DNA of 64,000 bases from Stratiolaelaps scimitus. Its lineage: Eukaryota > Arthropoda > Arachnida > Mesostigmata > Laelapidae. Numbering within the stretch: position 1 is the stretch's first letter; each line of letters starts with the position of its first letter. The notes below the pieces were generated by a model. That model searched no databases. It worked only from the letters and a program-made list of their open reading frames with translations, and was not told the DNA's origin. A program made the position numbers and the translations under genes. The DNA is taken from the NCBI GenBank assembly GCA_019614645.1, contig JABWDB010000004.1, positions 10,912,001 to 10,976,000 of the forward strand. The letters are read 5' to 3'. Below, one piece after another: positions 61,079 to 64,000 of this stretch.

Positions 61079-62154
61079 CTAAGAAATTTATACGATGGTA
61101 GCCCACGATCATTATTTATTACAAAACAAACAACCATTACGTGTAATGTATATGCACGCATACCCATGTATGTATCTATCAAAGTAGATATAGAACTATA
61201 TCAATATTTCGTCGTACAAATTCCTAAACTCGTCAAACTGCTAACCGCTGACTGTGTGCCCGTTCGTCTGTTGATCGATTGGTCGGTCAGAGATGTCCGA
61301 TGGTCATCTGATGGCTGTCTCGTCTTGAAGCTGTCCTGCCTCGTCTGACGAGGGTCAGCTTGACAAACATGCCAGCCGGTAGTGGTATGGCAAGTAGTGC
61401 GTGGCTCGCGCGGCCAGGGTGGTACAGGTTCGGGGCGAATCGTGGCTCTTCGTAAAAGTAAATATTTGCCCCTGCCGCCTCGAGAGATTAGAGCTCTCCC
61501 GCCCGTGACGCCCGCCGGCGCCGTGTGACATAAGCAGCGTGTAGTATTGGTACGGGAGTGAAGTCCCATCGCGTCCCGTTGATGGCTCCACAAACACTGC
61601 TAATGCACTCACTTCACCGCCAGCCGCTCCGTCCCGCGTCGCCCCGCCACACCGTGCTCGCGAGAACAGCCACCCCATCCCTCGGCGCTTCCTTCGTCCC
61701 CCCAACGATCAGGGATTTCCGTCCTTTCCTAGTGCTTGGTCCATTTCCGCAAGCCTCGGGGCCTCCCTGCCCCGCTCATGAAGAATAAGCTTCCGAGACT
61801 CGAACGAACAGCCGTTTATGCCGTTAGCGAGAGATGAGGAAGAATCCAGACACCGTCGATCACAACGGTCGATACATAGTGGGTACAATACAACAACATA
61901 GCATCACTGGTCATAATCGATCTATCACAGGCGATTTGAGTTTCGGGGGCGTCACAACTCGTAACGCTAGAAGGAGCTATGAAGCCGTTGGGTAGAATAG
62001 CTTGACCTGGTAACCGCTCGCCGTTAAGTCTGTCCGCCCTGGACTTGCTATGTTATAATGCTAACAATCTGATATGGAACCAACGATTGAGAGGATTGCG
62101 TCTGTCCTGTAACGATTGATAATGACCTACAAGCTAGGGACAACAACAATTTAC

Positions 62155-62260
62155 CATGTATAGCTATCAGGTGAATTTTATCATCAGAGCTGTCCACATA
62201 GCCACGGAGATAAGACTTCTTTCGTACTGCATACGGCACCCAGGCAGCATAATCTAATTT
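62155..62260 (-). CDS. Candidate 106-nt exon, unidentified
   Basis: Acceptor AATCGGCAG| and donor CATG|GTAAAT bound 35 codons plus one base (phase 0/1). It reads KLDYAAWVPYAVRKKSYLRG, YVDSSDDKIHLIAIH. It looks like a genuine exon of a globular protein, but I cannot place it. Its phase does not match the 60886-61078 candidate directly. Confidence 0.35.
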
Positions 62261-62451
62261 CTGCCGATTCTCAGGTGTACACGTCAAGGGGAAGCACTGT
62301 CTAACGTGTGTACATCATCGTACTTCCGTAACGTCTTCAGACTGGGCCTCAATCCTTTCTAGGTCAACGCCGAAAGCACCGACGCACCAGTTTCGTTTAA
62401 TCACGACCAACCATTTATAGGGTAATATACACGCACTTAACGTGACTATAA

Positions 62452-62661
62452 ATGAAGACCTTCTGGTTCGATATTATGACTCGGACTGGACACGGCTCTG
62501 CAGCGTCGTTCAACGCAGCGGCCGACTACACGAGCGGGTACGTCTCTGGCCGTCAACTGGCCGACTTGACCGAGCCGAGCCGATTGACAAGCCGCCATGT
62601 ACGATGCCATCAACGAGCTTGTGCCACCCGTTGCATGTATCGGACCGATCCTATTAAATAA
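62452..62661 (+). CDS. Small ORF, 69 codons, strong codon periodicity
   Basis: The frame starts at ATG (context ATAAATGAAG) and reads MKTFWFDIMTRTGHGSAASF, NAAADYTSGYVSGRQLADLT, EPSRLTSRHVRCHQ, then a stop. GCGG|GTACGT inside it is a good donor, so this could be a first exon ending DYTSG. Minus-strand and other plus frames are also open in this GC-rich stretch. Confidence 0.28.
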   Translation: MKTFWFDIMTRTGHGSAASFNAAADYTSGYVSGRQLADLTEPSRLTSRHVRCHQRACATRCMYRTDPIK

Positions 62662-63795
62662 ATACGACGCGAGGCCGCAGATGCCGGGCCAACGATAGGG
62701 TATAACGAGAGTGCCGATGACTACAGACATCACACACACACACACAGAGATGACCTGCGTCGCTGCCTCCGCCTGCGTAGCGATACACGCAAAGACTCGT
62801 ATACGACATTTACGACACCGCCATAAATAAATAACTTTTATTAGCCCTGTAATAAGGATGATGTGATGAACTATTAATAATATGGATCATAGCCTTGTCA
62901 CCCCCCCCTCGAAAAAAACCGGCTACCCCAGCTCACCGAATCGACACCTCCTTTTTTCCCAGTTAACCGCTCATCATTCATTAATTTCTTCCAGCACGTG
63001 TGGACATGGATGGCAAATGATATTTAAACATTTAATTAGAGCTGACCTAGTTTAAACCTTTAACTAAGTATAATCGATCGTATATGGGTGGATAAGGATG
63101 AGTGCCTATATCACTCTTATTTCTTTCCATCTTTGTTTGTCCGTACATGTGCCATCGCTGCATCGCTCCAATTCGAGAAAATTGCTACCTGCAACAACGA
63201 GCGTGTAGTGTTTGCCTAAAAGGGGGCGGACATCGTTCGCAGGACTGAGAATGTCTCAACTTCTCTGTTACTGGTACATAAAGTTGCTCATCTAACACCT
63301 TCCTACCTACGTTCCGTTACTTAGAACAAGTGTTCTAGAAACACTATTGTTACTGCGCGATCAAGTGCTGCCCTGTCCGTGGAGTAGATTTAACAACGTC
63401 GGCACTTAGAAACAGGGTAAAGTTGGTATATTTACATCTATTGTCCCGTCCCGGAGTAGACGGATGAGTTTACGGGGTAGCATCAACGCGTGCGAGAGCC
63501 AACATAAGGTTAAAATGTTTTATTTTTTAAGGATCCATTAGACTCAATCTAAGATGGGCTGCAATGTGAATACTTTTCATTTACAGCCGTTCAAGAGTCG
63601 GAATGGCATCGTAACATCTGTAAGGGGGCTGAAATTCCGATTAATTTGCTTACTTAACGTTAAATGGCCGTGCGGATGCAGCAAATGAATTGCATGACAA
63701 AAGACTAGAGTAGTCTACCGAAGAATTTCGAATTAAACAAAGCAATGGGCTCAATAAAAAATTAATTCAGGTGTGAAGTTGTCTTAAATTCATAC
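62662..63795. other. No gene recognised
   Basis: A (CA)n tract near 62.73 kb, then AT-rich sequence without coding-like frames. Confidence 0.45.
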
Positions 63796-63997
63796 CTGCA
63801 ACTGGCCCCAGCTGAAGCATAGCAGCTGTCTGCATACGCATTCTACGAAAGTGTTCCCTTATCTTTCGCTTTGTCATTGAGGTACAGTAGCACTTCTCCA
63901 TATTCCCACCCAACAGTTTTGACTTACTGGTGTGCATTTTTTGGGTAGTTGTTCCCGTGAAGCGCCAGCTCAGCAGAATCCCGTCCCGTTCTAATAC
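63796..63997 (-). CDS. Partial basic exon at right edge, unidentified
   Basis: An open minus frame ends at donor GTTGCAG|GTATGA (phase 1). It reads LERDGILLSWRFTGTTTQKM, MEKCYCTSMTKRKIREHFRR and MRMQTAAMLQLGPVA. The start is undefined: it may begin at an ATG near 63937 or 63901, or at an acceptor close to the window end. A donor-like CCA|GTAAGT lies inside the frame. The basic amphipathic helix is notable, but no family is recognised. Confidence 0.35.
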
Positions 63998-64000
63998 TCA

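Noticed and set aside
1..64000. CRISPR arrays, prokaryotic operons, rRNA operons, intact viral or transposon genes
   Set aside because: No regularly spaced repeats, no closely packed long frames and no recognisable rRNA or transposase/polymerase core sequences were seen.

Overview
This looks like nuclear DNA from a multicellular animal, probably an arthropod. Open frames are short and bounded by GT/AG splice signals. There are many (TA)n microsatellites, tRNA-derived SINE-like fragments and wide gene-poor gaps. No prokaryotic operons, rRNA genes, CRISPR arrays or intact transposons are visible. I suspect a chelicerate such as a mite or tick, but the sequence does not prove it.

The one gene I recognise with confidence lies on the minus strand at about 54.6-58.5 kb. 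It is a seven-exon histidine acid phosphatase of the lysosomal/prostatic type. Reading frame and intron phase agree across all six introns. It has a signal/anchor segment, an RHxxRxP catalytic block (with Ser replacing the usual Gly), a downstream catalytic Arg, and the His-Asp proton-donor motif. The C-terminal exon is not secure.

The rest holds candidate exons that read like protein and are flanked by plausible splice sites, but most have no family I can name. Left edge (minus): an innexin-like exon at 0.28-0.51 kb and a 157-codon ORF at 0.94-1.41 kb. At 4.9-6.3 kb (minus): a cluster of Cys-containing exons with a faint resemblance to the HAP2/GCS1 gamete fusogen. In the middle: phase-consistent multi-exon models at 24.1-24.9 kb (plus) and 37.0-38.4 kb (minus), single exon candidates at 17.1, 21.6, 27.0, 34.8, 42.1-42.8, 44.5, 48.4 and 49.2-49.5 kb, and a degraded retroelement integrase zinc-binding segment at 25.5 kb. 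Right edge: candidates at 61.0, 62.2 and 62.5 kb and a partial exon running towards the window end at 63.8-64.0 kb.

Non-coding highlights are a 25-bp-stem hairpin at 43.14 kb, a 23-nt A-tailed micro-insertion flanked by a perfect 15-bp target-site duplication at 41.25 kb, a 34-bp tandem repeat in intron 1 of the phosphatase gene, and a tRNA-derived SINE-like element just downstream of that gene. All gene models were built by eye; only the acid phosphatase should be treated as firm.
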